Part shown: positions 7,648 through 16,749 of the stretch, one piece after another
Numbering within the stretch: position 1 is the first letter of the stretch
Layout of the letters: each line of letters starts with the position of its first letter
From: Emergencia sp.
GTDB lineage: Bacteria; Bacillota; Clostridia; Peptostreptococcales; Anaerovoracaceae
Direction of reading: 5' to 3'
NCBI GenBank assembly: GCA_022767345.1
Contig: JALEOD010000012.1
Location: 1 to 56,641 of the forward strand
Length of the DNA: 56,641 nucleotides
The notes under the pieces: generated by a model
What the model saw: only the letters and a program-made list of their open reading frames with translations
Databases searched by the model: none
Told to the model about the DNA's origin: nothing
Program-made: the position numbers and the translations under genes

Positions 7648-8789
7648 ATGAAGTAAGAACATTGATAGAAAATTTCTGGGTGGTAAAAGACCAGGACAAG
7701 GATATGTATTATCGGGTGAAGCGTGATATTCCAAACTTTCGTAAATTTGTACGGGAACTGCTGGGGTGGAGACTGATCAGCAATGAACAGCTTTTGAAAC
7801 TGGAAAAGATACCTGCCCATGCGGAAAGCTTTATGGGAATCACAGAGTTTCAGGATATCCGGGATTACTGCATCCTTTGCGCGATCCTGATTTTTCTGGA
7901 AGATAAGGAAGAACAGGAGCAGTTTCTGCTCTCGGAGTTAGTGGACTTTATCGGGCTGCAGCTGAAAAATGTCATGGAAGTAGATTGGAATTCCTTTTCT
8001 CAACGAAAATCTCTGGTCCGCAGTCTGCAGTATGTGGAAGGCAAGGGAATTTTGAAGGCCTACGATGGCAGCAGCGACGCATTGAGTCAGGGAATGGGGC
8101 AGGAGATTCTATATGAGAATACGGGTCTTTCCAGATATTTTGCATCAAACTTTCCTTTTGATATTTCAGGCTACACATCTTACCAGGATTTTGAGAAAGA
8201 AGACAGAGGCGAGATGGAGATGGATCGGGGATATTTTCGAACTAACAGAGTGTACCGCCAGCTTGCTGTCTGTCCTGCCATGTACTGGAGGGACAACGAG
8301 GATGCGGATTCTCTCTATCTGAAAAATCAGCGTCAGTGGGTTGAAAAGTATTTGGAAGAAAATCTTGGCGGCAGACTGGATATTCACAGGAATGCGGCAT
8401 TCTGGATGGTTGAAGAGGACGATGTTTACGGCAGGGTTCATCCGAGAGACGCGATGCTGCCGGAGCTGATTGCGCTGCTGCAGGGAGAGATTCGCAGAGA
8501 AGTATCCGAAGGACGGCTTCAATGCGGAGAAGACGGAAGAATCTGTATGAAGACGGAAGCCTTCGATAATCTCCTGCTTGCCTTAAGAAGTAAGTGGAAG
8601 GATACTTTTAGCAAGGAGTTTCGGGAGATGGAGCAGGAAAAGCTGCTTAGAACGGTGAAAAGCTATCTGATCTCGTGGATGATGGCGGCTGAAGAGGGTG
8701 ACCGGATCTGGATTCTTCCTGCGGCAGGAAAGACGAGCGGATTTTATCCGAAGGATTATAAAGGAGCAAAGGAGAAGGAGCATGCATAA
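7644..8789 (+). CDS. jetB: Wadjet system protein JetB
   Basis: The 381-residue protein lies between jetA and the SMC gene with 4-bp and 8-bp overlaps. JetB proteins are the KITE/MukE-like winged-helix partners that bind the kleisin in Wadjet complexes. Here the N-terminal half (residues about 20-120, with FRKFVRELLGWRLISNEQLL and an ILCAILIFLED helix) resembles the DUF4194/MukE-like winged-helix region. The length exceeds that of type I JetB, so the locus belongs to another Wadjet subtype. Function is inferred from gene order and weak similarity. Confidence 0.75.
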   Translation: MNEVRTLIENFWVVKDQDKDMYYRVKRDIPNFRKFVRELLGWRLISNEQLLKLEKIPAHAESFMGITEFQDIRDYCILCAILIFLEDKEEQEQFLLSELVDFIGLQLKNVMEVDWNSFSQRKSLVRSLQYVEGKGILKAYDGSSDALSQGMGQEILYENTGLSRYFASNFPFDISGYTSYQDFEKEDRGEMEMDRGYFRTNRVYRQLAVCPAMYWRDNEDADSLYLKNQRQWVEKYLEENLGGRLDIHRNAAFWMVEEDDVYGRVHPRDAMLPELIALLQGEIRREVSEGRLQCGEDGRICMKTEAFDNLLLALRSKWKDTFSKEFREMEQEKLLRTVKSYLISWMMAAEEGDRIWILPAAGKTSGFYPKDYKGAKEKEHA

Positions 8790-11700
8790 TCGTTGGAAAA
8801 TGAACAGAATGGGATTTGTGAATTTCTGGTTGTATGATGAGGAAACCTTTGATCTGTCTGACGGAAAAATTTTGCTTCGGGGGCAGAACGGTGCGGGTAA
8901 ATCCATCGCGACACAGAGCTTTATTCCCTTTATTCTTGACGGGGATAAGACGCCCAGGAGACTGGATCCCTTCGGTACAAAGGACCGCCGCATGGAGTAT
9001 TACTTTTTAGGTGAAGGAGAATGGGAGAAAGAGGAATCTACGGGATATCTGTTTCTGGAATTTAAAAAGCCGGAGACGGATCAGTATCGGACCATCGGAA
9101 TCGGCCAGCGTGCGCAGCGGGGCAAGCCGATGAGTTTCTGGGGATTTATCATCTTGGACGGACGGCGGATCGGCTATGATCTGGATCTTTACCGGGAGGT
9201 CGGTTCAACGAAGATTCCTCATTCCAAGCAGGATTTGAAGAAAGTTTTGGGAGAAGATGCAGTCTTTACAGACGTGCAGGGTGAATATAAAGCGCTGGTC
9301 AACAAGTATCTCTTCGGATTTCCGAGAATGGATCAGTATGAGCAGTTTATTCAGCTGCTGATTAAAGTGAGGGCCCCGAAGCTTTCCAACGTGTTTAAAC
9401 CGAAAACGGTTTACGAGATTCTGAACGATTCTCTGCAGACTCTGGCAGATGAGGATCTCAGAGCTATGGTGGACGCCATGGAGAAGATGGACAGTATTCA
9501 GGGAAGTCTTGAAGATTTGCAGAATGCTTTGAAGGAGACCCAGATAATCCGCACGGAGTATATCCGTTATAACCAGTTTATGCTGGGACGAAAGGCGCAG
9601 AGTTACCTGAACGAAAAGCAGAATGCCGAAAAGGAGCAGGCGAAGATGGAGGCGGACAGCCGCCGTTTAGCAGGTCTTGAAACTGAGCTGCAGAAGAATA
9701 CCGAAGCACTGCATCTGGCAGAGGATCGGATAAAAGCATATGAAGCGGAGCTGGAAGAACTGGGTGACAGCGATCTGGATTCCGCGTCGGGCCGTCTGAG
9801 AAATGCGCAGACAGAAAAGGCGGATGCCCGGGTGGAGATGACGCAGCTGGATGGGGAGATTGAGCAGTGCAGAGACCAAATCCGCGCGTCAGAATATGTA
9901 CTGAAGGAGATTGAAAATCAGCAGTTCCTCAGCCGAAAAGAATTGTCAGAACAGAGGAAGGAACTGGAAGAGCTGCAGGAGATTGCTGCTTTTCCAGAAC
10001 ATGATGCGGTCATAGAAGAAATCAGGCAGGAGACGCCGAAGGACGGCGATATGCTGCGGCAGGCTTTGAAAACGCAGATACAGTCTGTATCGGACGGCAT
10101 GCAGGTGCTGAAGGAGCAGGCAGAATGGGAGCGCCGTTATGACAGAGCCATGGAAGAGCTGCAAAGACGTCGTCTTTTGGAAAAGGAACTGTCGGACAAG
10201 GTGGAGTCTGCCGCTGCTGCTGCAGAGGACTGCCGCGAGAAGATGATTGAGAAGTATTACCAGCAGGCAAAGGATTATCGGGAATTCAGACTGGAAAGCG
10301 AGGAACTGCGGCAGATTGAGAAGCTGGTTTCTGTTTGCAGCGGTGAGAAAGAGGAATCGGCAGTTAAAGCTTTGCTGGAGCGGCGAAGAGACGCACTGCG
10401 CAGTGCACTGCGGAACGAAAAGGTAGATACAAAGTATCAGGAAACGGCTTTGCGAGAACAGATCTGGGCGAAAGAAAAGGAACTGGCGGCACTGCAGTCA
10501 GCCAAAGATGTGGAGCCGCCGAGAAAGGAACGGACGGAGCAGGCACGCAAAGCGCTTACTGCGGCAGGTATTTCTTTTATCCCGTTTTTTAAGGCTGTGG
10601 AATTTTCTTCAGCACTCAGCGAGCCGGAGTGCGCACTCCTGGAGGCGCAGCTGTCAGACGCGGGAATTTTGGATGCACTGGTGCTGGATGATGAGAACAA
10701 GAGAAGAATCGGCGCTGATTTTTCGGATTTCAGTGATATATTTTTACAGGTAACGGGAGACGGAACGTCTGCCTTTGATGAACTTGTCGTAAATGACAGT
10801 CTGCCTGCCGGTCTGAAAAAGGAAACGAAGCGGATTTTATCCAATATTTACCGGACGGCGGGCAAAGAGGGCAGTCTATATTTGGGAACTCAGGGCAGTT
10901 TCAGAAATGGTATCGTCAGTGGTGTTTCACTGGGGGAAGAGAGCGCCAGCTATGTGGGCGTATTGGCCAGACAGAGAAAACGGCAGCAGATGATTGCTGA
11001 ACTGGAGACGGTTATTGCAGAACTGAAAGAAAATCTTCAGTGCATAATCCAGAAACGGCAGCATCTGGATACCCGAATCGAGAATCTGCAGCTGGAATAT
11101 CAGGAGCTGCCGGATTTCCTGCCTCTCCGGCAGGCCCTTGAGACGAACCGGCAGGTTGGCTGGCAGCTTGCCCAGGCGGAAAACAGCAGGAAGCAGGCGG
11201 AGACAGAGGCGGAGACACTGGAAAAAGAAAAGGACAAATGCAGGCAGCGGATGCTGCATGTGTGCCGTCATCTGCCCTACGAACGAACGACAGCGGCTTT
11301 TGAGGAAGCGAAGCAGGCGCTGGAGGAATATCGCGATTTGTGGATTGACGGACAGAATCGTTTAGGCCGCCTTGTGCATTTGCAGCTGCAGCAGAGCAGC
11401 GAGCAGGATAAAATTGATCGGGAGGAAGATGCCATCGACAGAGCGGAGCTTCGGGCAAGGAAGACCAGCAGTCGAATCAGGGAACTGGATACACGCATAC
11501 GGGAACTGCAGGATTATCTCGACAGGCCGGAGAACAAAGAAAGAGCGCAGCGTCTGATACAGGTGAAGGGTGATCTGGCAGATGCCAGAACATCTCTGCA
11601 GGAAATCAGCAGCAGCGGCGCCGTGCTGAAAAATGAAATCGACCGGCTTTGCGGGAAAAAGGAAGAAGTTCTAAAACGGGTGGCGGAGGCCATTGCCAGA

Positions 11701-12849
11701 GAGGAGCAGGTACGTCAGTACTTTGAGGAGGAACTGGATTTGAAGCTGGTGATTGTGCGGGAAAACCGCACCCTGGAAGAATGTGCGAAGGCTGCGCTGG
11801 AAAAACTGCGGGAAAGCGACCGGAAAAGGGAATCAGTCGAACTGTACACATCCCTGCACAGGGTATTCCAGCAGCATAACGGTAATCTTACTGCTTATGG
11901 AACGGCACTGGAGGACTGCTTTAACAGCACTGATCTGGAAAAGGAGCGAGTTATTCCGGATGCGCTGCGCAGGAGATACCTGTTTACAGCGGTATGGAAC
12001 GGAAAGAAAGTCCAGATGGAGGAATTCTATCAGACTTTGAAGGAGCGAATTGAAGAGACAGAACTGCTGATTCAGGAAAAGGATCGGGAACTTTTTGAAA
12101 ATATTCTGTCCAAAACATTGAGTCAGCAGCTGACAGACCGGATTGCCGAGAGCCGGCGCTGGGTTATGTCTATGTCTAGGCTGATGAAAGATATGGACAC
12201 TTCTATGGGTCTCAGTTTTTCTCTGGACTGGAAACCGAGGGAAGCGGAGACGGGACAGCAGCTAGACACCAGCGAACTGGAAAAGCTGCTTTTGCGGGAC
12301 AAAAATCTTCTGACATCAGAGGATATGGAAAAAGTTGCTTCTCATTTCCGCAGCAAAATCCATATGGAAAAACAGCGTGCGGAAGAAACCGGAGAAGCCA
12401 TTAATTATATGGATATGGTCAGAGAGGCGCTGGACTATCGAAAATGGTTTTCTTTCCAGATGGCCTATTACCGGAATCAGGATGGCAAGAAAACTTTGAC
12501 GGACAGTGCTTTCAACCGCTTCAGCGGCGGAGAAAAAGCCATGGCTATGTATGTGCCGCTGCTTGCCGCCCTCAATGCCCAGTATCAGAAAGCGGGAAAA
12601 GAAGATCATCCACGCCTTGTGGCGATGGATGAGGCTTTTGCCGGTGTAGACGATAAGAACATCAGCATTATGTTTGCCCTTGTGGAGCAGCTGGATCTTG
12701 ACTATATCATGAACTCTCAGTCTTTATGGGGCTGCTATGAGACGGTTCCGGCGCTGCATATCTCTGAACTTCACAGACCGGCCAATTCGCAGATGATATC
12801 GGTCATCAACTATGCATGGAACGGAAAAGAAAGGATTTTAGATGTGTAA
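8782..12849 (+). CDS. jetC: Wadjet SMC-like ATPase JetC
   Basis: The 1355-residue protein is an SMC/MukB-like ABC ATPase, the motor of the Wadjet complex. Walker A GQNGAGKS lies at residues about 34-41. Two very long coiled-coil arms (about 290-620 and 750-1130) flank a globular hinge region. The ABC signature FNRFSGGEKAM is at about 1244, and Walker B LVAMDEAFAGVD at about 1280. The start at 8782 (MHNRWKMNRMG) is taken because GGAGAAGGAG is directly upstream and it overlaps the jetB stop. Homologues carry names such as TIGR02680. By family knowledge JetC dimers extrude DNA loops until the JetD nuclease is triggered on small circles. Confidence 0.93.
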   Translation: MHNRWKMNRMGFVNFWLYDEETFDLSDGKILLRGQNGAGKSIATQSFIPFILDGDKTPRRLDPFGTKDRRMEYYFLGEGEWEKEESTGYLFLEFKKPETDQYRTIGIGQRAQRGKPMSFWGFIILDGRRIGYDLDLYREVGSTKIPHSKQDLKKVLGEDAVFTDVQGEYKALVNKYLFGFPRMDQYEQFIQLLIKVRAPKLSNVFKPKTVYEILNDSLQTLADEDLRAMVDAMEKMDSIQGSLEDLQNALKETQIIRTEYIRYNQFMLGRKAQSYLNEKQNAEKEQAKMEADSRRLAGLETELQKNTEALHLAEDRIKAYEAELEELGDSDLDSASGRLRNAQTEKADARVEMTQLDGEIEQCRDQIRASEYVLKEIENQQFLSRKELSEQRKELEELQEIAAFPEHDAVIEEIRQETPKDGDMLRQALKTQIQSVSDGMQVLKEQAEWERRYDRAMEELQRRRLLEKELSDKVESAAAAAEDCREKMIEKYYQQAKDYREFRLESEELRQIEKLVSVCSGEKEESAVKALLERRRDALRSALRNEKVDTKYQETALREQIWAKEKELAALQSAKDVEPPRKERTEQARKALTAAGISFIPFFKAVEFSSALSEPECALLEAQLSDAGILDALVLDDENKRRIGADFSDFSDIFLQVTGDGTSAFDELVVNDSLPAGLKKETKRILSNIYRTAGKEGSLYLGTQGSFRNGIVSGVSLGEESASYVGVLARQRKRQQMIAELETVIAELKENLQCIIQKRQHLDTRIENLQLEYQELPDFLPLRQALETNRQVGWQLAQAENSRKQAETEAETLEKEKDKCRQRMLHVCRHLPYERTTAAFEEAKQALEEYRDLWIDGQNRLGRLVHLQLQQSSEQDKIDREEDAIDRAELRARKTSSRIRELDTRIRELQDYLDRPENKERAQRLIQVKGDLADARTSLQEISSSGAVLKNEIDRLCGKKEEVLKRVAEAIAREEQVRQYFEEELDLKLVIVRENRTLEECAKAALEKLRESDRKRESVELYTSLHRVFQQHNGNLTAYGTALEDCFNSTDLEKERVIPDALRRRYLFTAVWNGKKVQMEEFYQTLKERIEETELLIQEKDRELFENILSKTLSQQLTDRIAESRRWVMSMSRLMKDMDTSMGLSFSLDWKPREAETGQQLDTSELEKLLLRDKNLLTSEDMEKVASHFRSKIHMEKQRAEETGEAINYMDMVREALDYRKWFSFQMAYYRNQDGKKTLTDSAFNRFSGGEKAMAMYVPLLAALNAQYQKAGKEDHPRLVAMDEAFAGVDDKNISIMFALVEQLDLDYIMNSQSLWGCYETVPALHISELHRPANSQMISVINYAWNGKERILDV

Positions 12850-14191
12850 GAGGGAAGCGTGTGTTGCCTATTTTAAGAAGGATAAAGGATTTGAACGGCC
12901 TTTTGTCATGATGCGAAGGAAATGGGAGTCTTTGGGCCGTACTGCCGGAACGGTAAAGCTGGCGCATTGCAGCCGGGAAGAGCGCCGTGCCATGGAGCAG
13001 CTTCTGGGACGATCCTGCCCGGAAGGGGATATTTCCTTTTCTCTGGCAGAATTTGAAACAGCTTTGGGTGAGACCAGGTTTCAGGGCATCTCACTGAAAG
13101 CACTGCTGGAACTGTATTTCGGTATGCCGATGGTATCGAATCGGGAAAGGCAGGATTGTAAGAGAGAGGAGAAGAAAGCTTTCTTTGAACGCTGCAGAGA
13201 AAGTTTTGCGGCAAGGGCGCAGACGGACGATGGATATCTGCATGCTGCGGAGTGGATCAGCTGTGCGGCGGAAGAAAAACAGTATGGATATCATACCGTT
13301 GTCGCGGAATGGAATAAAAATTCTGAGGCAGCAGAGAGGCTGGTTCGCCTTGCAGGCGAAGGCCTCAGCAGGACGGCACAGCTAATGAGGGACGGCGACA
13401 GCGTGCGGCTTGCAGTGCTGGCAGCACAGATCAGCGGAAATCCGCATTTTTTTGACAGAGGTACGACGGGAGGCCTTTTGTTCACCCATGCACTGTGCTG
13501 CCGGGTTAAGGCATCATTACCTGCAAATGCCAGTGAGTATGCAGCACTGTACGCTGAGAACGGAATACAGTTAGATGAAATTTCAAGTACTGCAGCGGCT
13601 TTCGGAGTTCATTTGGAAAAGAAAGACGGTATTCGGCATCCTGCCTTTGAGGGGTTTATCCAGGAAAAGGAAGCCTATGTAATCATGCAGGCAAATCTTG
13701 AAACGATTCAGCGCGCATATGGAGAGGGAACTTCCGTGTTCGTGGTGGAAAATGAAATGGTATTCAGTCATTTGTGCGCACAGGCACGGGACTATGCACC
13801 TTCCGCAGCGCTGGTGTGTACTTCGGGACAGCCCAGAAAAGCAGCCCTTCAGCTGCTGGATCTGCTTGTAAAATCCGGTATGCATATTTATTATGCCGGT
13901 GATCTGGATCCTGACGGACTTAGAATCGCAGATCGTTTGGCAGAAAAATACGGCGAGCGTCTTACGCTTTGGCATATGGCGCCGGAGGATTACCGAAAAG
14001 CCATATCTCATGAAGTGATTGATCAGCGGGGGCTTGCTAAGATGGAAAAGCTGAAATCACCGCTTCTGAGAGAAACAGCAGCATGTATTGCAGAGAAAGG
14101 TCGGGCAGGGTATCAGGAGAAGCTGCTTGATGATATGACAGCGGATCTGCAGGCTGTAGCTAAAGGAAAGCTTTATGAAAAGAGAGATTAG
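12842..14191 (+). CDS. jetD: Wadjet nuclease JetD (Toprim)
   Basis: This 449-residue protein starts inside the end of jetC (8-bp overlap). It has the two signatures of a C-terminal Toprim fold: a conserved glutamate in VFVVENEMVF at about residue 300, and the DxD motif in YYAGDLDPDGLRIADRLA at about 353. It therefore fits JetD, the topoisomerase-VI-like subunit that cuts DNA in Wadjet systems (DUF2399/TIGR02679-like C-terminus). All catalytic acidic residues that can be recognised are present, so the system should be active. A DUF3322-like N-terminal arm region is less clear. Confidence 0.88.
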   Translation: MCKREACVAYFKKDKGFERPFVMMRRKWESLGRTAGTVKLAHCSREERRAMEQLLGRSCPEGDISFSLAEFETALGETRFQGISLKALLELYFGMPMVSNRERQDCKREEKKAFFERCRESFAARAQTDDGYLHAAEWISCAAEEKQYGYHTVVAEWNKNSEAAERLVRLAGEGLSRTAQLMRDGDSVRLAVLAAQISGNPHFFDRGTTGGLLFTHALCCRVKASLPANASEYAALYAENGIQLDEISSTAAAFGVHLEKKDGIRHPAFEGFIQEKEAYVIMQANLETIQRAYGEGTSVFVVENEMVFSHLCAQARDYAPSAALVCTSGQPRKAALQLLDLLVKSGMHIYYAGDLDPDGLRIADRLAEKYGERLTLWHMAPEDYRKAISHEVIDQRGLAKMEKLKSPLLRETAACIAEKGRAGYQEKLLDDMTADLQAVAKGKLYEKRD

Positions 14192-14194
14192 CAG

Positions 14195-14572
14195 ATGAAC
14201 AATGAAGAATTGGTTCGGCGCGTGAAAGCATCGATGCAGAAGCAATGCGGGGAGAGAGGATATACTGCACCGGTGGATGTTTTGATTGATATAGGACTTC
14301 TGACAAAGGCAAACTATGAGAGGTGGAGGCGTGGTCAGGTAGATTATCTGGAGCGTCTGTGCAGTGGAACTTTGAATAAGCTGACGCTGGTATTGCGTGA
14401 GATGCGTGTATATGCACAAAAGAAAGGACTAAAACCTTCGTTCACTTATTACGGTTTATGGGGCAGTAAAAAAAGTGCGCTTCGTTTCAGCAAAAGTGGA
14501 AGACCGGAGATTGAGCGATGGTATGCGACTCACTTTGTGGACACGGAGTGGAGAAAGCAGAGTAAACAGTGA
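14195..14572 (+). CDS. Conserved hypothetical protein linked to Wadjet
   Basis: A 125-residue basic protein begins 3 bp after the jetD stop, so it must share the Wadjet transcript. It starts MNNEELVRRVKASMQKQCGE and contains GYTAPVDVLIDIGLLTKANY, a YERWRRGQVDYLE segment and a lysine/arginine-rich C-terminus (GSKKSALRFSKSGRPEIERW). I recall similar small proteins scattered in Firmicutes without assigned function. The positive charge suggests nucleic-acid contact, but this is inference. It could be an accessory Wadjet component, a regulator or a chance neighbour. Confidence 0.7.
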   Translation: MNNEELVRRVKASMQKQCGERGYTAPVDVLIDIGLLTKANYERWRRGQVDYLERLCSGTLNKLTLVLREMRVYAQKKGLKPSFTYYGLWGSKKSALRFSKSGRPEIERWYATHFVDTEWRKQSKQ

Positions 14573-14709
14573 GAGGAAGGATGAGTATTATAGTTGCACT
14601 GGCGCTTGTACAGCGTGCCCGGTTGTCTTTGAAATCTTCGAGGAACTGAAGGGGGCATATGGCTTTAGAAGTAGAAGATGAATTTGCCATAGCATCGATA
14701 CGGGAAAGA

Positions 14710-14718
14710 TGCTATAAT
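14710..14718 (+). promoter_or_regulatory. Extended -10 promoter for the DUF4869/P-loop pair
   Basis: TGCTATAAT is an exact extended -10 element about 80 bp before the gene at 14800. No good -35 is visible. The 227 bp between the Wadjet-linked gene and 14800 holds no gene that I recognise. Confidence 0.5.
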
Positions 14719-14799
14719 GTACCTGTCAAGCGGACAATCAAATAATGCAGAAGTATTTCAACTGATAATTTGCAGATACTAATTTTGAGGTGATAGATA

Positions 14800-15258
14800 A
14801 TGCTAAACATTTATTTTGGAGAAATGCCGGAAGCGGACTTTCCCAATTACGTCTATAATACAAGTGTATATTTTGACAATACGTATTTAGATGCCTGGAT
14901 TACGGATGAGTTTTCTAAAAAGATGATTAAAAATATAGATCAGGCTGATGTGATTAGTCCTAATGCTGTTGACAGCAGAGCATTAGGCGTGATTCCTGTT
15001 AAACACTTATCCGGTGGAGTAAAAACTTTGCTGCTTATCCAGCATGATGCATCTAAGATTTTCAATGCGTCTACTTGTGGAGACAACTGTGCAAAGTGGA
15101 TTCTTAGGCTTGCCAAGCGTTCAGATGGAGATATTGTAATTAATTTGCGTCACTTAATGGACTTTGGTGAAAAGCCTTTTGAATTTAAAATCATGAATAA
15201 CGGTAAAGTCGTCCGCAACATGCAGGAATATGTCTTGTCTGCGGGCATGTATTTGTAA
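14800..15258 (+). CDS. DUF4869-family protein
   Basis: The 152-residue protein starts MLNIYFGEMPEADFPNYVYN and is of the DUF4869 type, small proteins from clostridial mobile elements without known biochemistry. A ribosome binding site (TTTTGAGGTGATAG) precedes the ATG. A segment DADVISPNAV/ALGVIPVKHLSGGVKTLL and the C-terminal LRHLMDFGEKPFEFKIMNNG are typical. It is followed 12 bp later by a P-loop protein, and in other genomes the two are usually paired, which suggests a joint role. No toxin or defence activity can be shown from the sequence. Confidence 0.7.
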   Translation: MLNIYFGEMPEADFPNYVYNTSVYFDNTYLDAWITDEFSKKMIKNIDQADVISPNAVDSRALGVIPVKHLSGGVKTLLLIQHDASKIFNASTCGDNCAKWILRLAKRSDGDIVINLRHLMDFGEKPFEFKIMNNGKVVRNMQEYVLSAGMYL

Positions 15259-15270
15259 GGCGGTGAGAAA

Positions 15271-15780
15271 GTGAAAGGAAAGTATACCGTAGTGGTAAAA
15301 AATCGCCGGCTGCAATACAAGTTTTCAATTGAAAGAAACATTACGAATTTAAAGGGTGACAGCGCGACAGGAAAAACAACCCTGATTGATATGATTGCGT
15401 CTTATCAGCAGAATGGTGAAGCAAGTGGTATCACCCTCAATTGTGAGAAACCGTGCACAGTACTGACAGGACTGCGCTGGCAGGAAAATTTGTCTTTGAT
15501 TCATGACAGCATTGTATTTATTGACGAGGGAGATAAATTCGTACTTTCTGAAGAGTTTGCAAGAGCAATTAGGGGAACTGACAATTATTACGTCATTGCA
15601 ACGAGGGCGCCTTTATTCAATTTGCCATACAGCGTAAATGAAATTTATGGTATTAAAAACACGTCCGGAAATCATTATCAGGGAACAAAGCGTTTGTATG
15701 CAGAGTTTTACAATTTATGCGATGTTCATGTTGAATCGATTCCTAAACCGGATATTGTAATAAAGGAGCCGACATGGTGA
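15271..15780 (+). CDS. P-loop NTPase paired with DUF4869 protein
   Basis: A 169-residue protein with a GTG start after AAGGCGGTG. The N-terminal beta strand/P-loop GDSATGKTTL sits at about residues 30-39 and a Walker B-like hhhIDEGD (SIVFIDEGDKFVLS) at about 85-95. The core is a minimal AAA-like NTPase without sensor or lid domains. It is the usual downstream partner of DUF4869 proteins in mobile elements. The role is unknown; the pair might form an accessory, toxin-antitoxin-like or defence unit. Confidence 0.65.
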   Translation: MKGKYTVVVKNRRLQYKFSIERNITNLKGDSATGKTTLIDMIASYQQNGEASGITLNCEKPCTVLTGLRWQENLSLIHDSIVFIDEGDKFVLSEEFARAIRGTDNYYVIATRAPLFNLPYSVNEIYGIKNTSGNHYQGTKRLYAEFYNLCDVHVESIPKPDIVIKEPTW

Positions 15781-15830
15781 GAGTGACTCTTACATACTCC
15801 AAAGGGGTATTAAGGATTACTGTGAGCATG

Positions 15831-15868
15831 AAAAAACCGCCCAAGGCTGACAACCAAAGGCGGTTTAT
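15831..15868 (-). terminator. Terminator on the minus strand
   Basis: AAACCGCC (15834-15841) pairs with GGCGGTTT (15859-15866). The T6 tail lies on the minus-strand side (GGCGGTTTTTTC), so it ends a leftward transcript. No convincing gene for that transcript was found; see findings. Confidence 0.6.
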
Positions 15869-15954
15869 AAATCGTTAAGTCCAGCCGCTAGGCTTTCCTC
15901 TTGATATCAATATATCACAGAAAAGAAGAAAATTCAATAGCAAAACAATCTTTT

Positions 15955-15994
15955 CCACATAGCGCCAACTATGGGACAACTATGTGGATTTTTT
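15955..15994 (+). terminator. Terminator after the DUF4869/P-loop pair
   Basis: CCACATAG (15955-15962) pairs with CTATGTGG (15980-15987), followed by ATTTTTTC on the plus strand. Confidence 0.75.
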
Positions 15995-16242
15995 CTGCCC
16001 AAATTTCCAACCCTCTTCAAAATTTGAGAGTCTTTCAAAATCCATATATAATATTTATAGAAGATGAAAAAAGAAAGAATGTGTCAGGCGCATTTTCATT
16101 GCAAAGGAATCAACTTTAAAATTCATAGTGATTTTTGCAGCTGAAATTAGTAGAGGGTGCCGCAGTATACTTATACATATATATAGAAGTAATATAATAT
16201 ATTGATTTTTTCTCTGCGGCATTGCCGTTTTAAATATATATA

Positions 16243-16285
16243 AAGCGTGTGGAGAACCTCTACCTGCCACACGCTTCTTTTTTTG
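16243..16285 (+). terminator. Rho-independent terminator
   Basis: AAGCGTGTGG (16243-16252) pairs with CCACACGCTT (16267-16276), followed by CTTTTTTTGCC. The DNA between 15995 and 16243 is AT-rich and shows no gene. Confidence 0.8.
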
Positions 16286-16321
16286 CCTCTTCAAAGAAAT
16301 TTTATTTAGGAGAACTTTATA

Positions 16322-16536
16322 GTGAAGTACAAACAAAGTTTTGTTCTTTATGAAAGTGTTTATGCGCAATTTGAAAGCCTTTTAAAGGCAGACAAATTAG
16401 AGGGCGCAATTATAATTATCATTCTCTTTTGCCTTCTCATTCATATTCTCTTTCTGATTCACATTCTACTTTTCTAGGAAATGAGAAAGAAGATAGTGAA
16501 GATATGATGAGCAAGGCAAGGGAATTAGGATTTTAA
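16322..16536 (+). pseudogene. Remnant of a phage/ICE replication-associated gene
   Basis: GTG 16322 follows AGGAG and starts MKYKQSFVLYESVYAQFESL then LKADKL, the N-terminus of DUF6291-like proteins found in phages and conjugative elements. The frame then turns into an unusual hydrophobic stretch of isoleucine, leucine and histidine ending at TAG 16475-16477. In another frame the DNA ends with NEKEDSEDMMSKARELGF, like the normal C-terminus of these proteins. The middle (about 150 residues) is deleted or rearranged: the DNA looks like the reverse complement of the low-complexity Asn/Glu linker usual in the family. Confidence 0.45.
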
Positions 16537-16548
16537 GGAGGACGTGAG

Positions 16549-16602
16549 ATGGAAGATAGGTTTCCAAAAAAAGTTGATGGTATCTATAGAATTTTTTCGT
16601 AG
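16549..16602 (+). pseudogene. N-terminal scrap of a conjugative-element gene
   Basis: A strong ribosome binding site (TTAAGGAGGACGTGAG) leads to ATG 16549 and only 17 codons, MEDRFPKKVDGIYRIFS, before TAG. Proteins starting this way are common next to the preceding gene in conjugative elements, where they run on for some 60 residues, so this is probably a truncated relic. Confidence 0.35.
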
Positions 16603-16698
16603 AACACATGTTGCCGAGGTAAAATAGTTTCAATTTAGAAATTTGCTCTTTTCCCAGAATATATCCCCCCCCCAGCCCGCCAAAATGAATACAATGTA

Positions 16699-16727
16699 TT
16701 GACATGGTGTGAAAAAAGAAGTACAAT
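16699..16727 (+). promoter_or_regulatory. Promoter of the relB-yoeB pair
   Basis: TTGACA (16699-16704), 17 bp and TACAAT (16722-16727), 22 bp before the antitoxin start. RelB-type antitoxins usually bind palindromes overlapping such promoters. Confidence 0.7.
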
Positions 16728-16749
16728 AATCTTGAAAGGAGTTGATAAT

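Noticed and set aside
7174-7820. Long minus-strand frames of about 187 codons within jetA/jetB
   Set aside because: They lie opposite clearly coding plus-strand genes, lack ribosome binding sites and their sequences are low-complexity translations of the coding strand.
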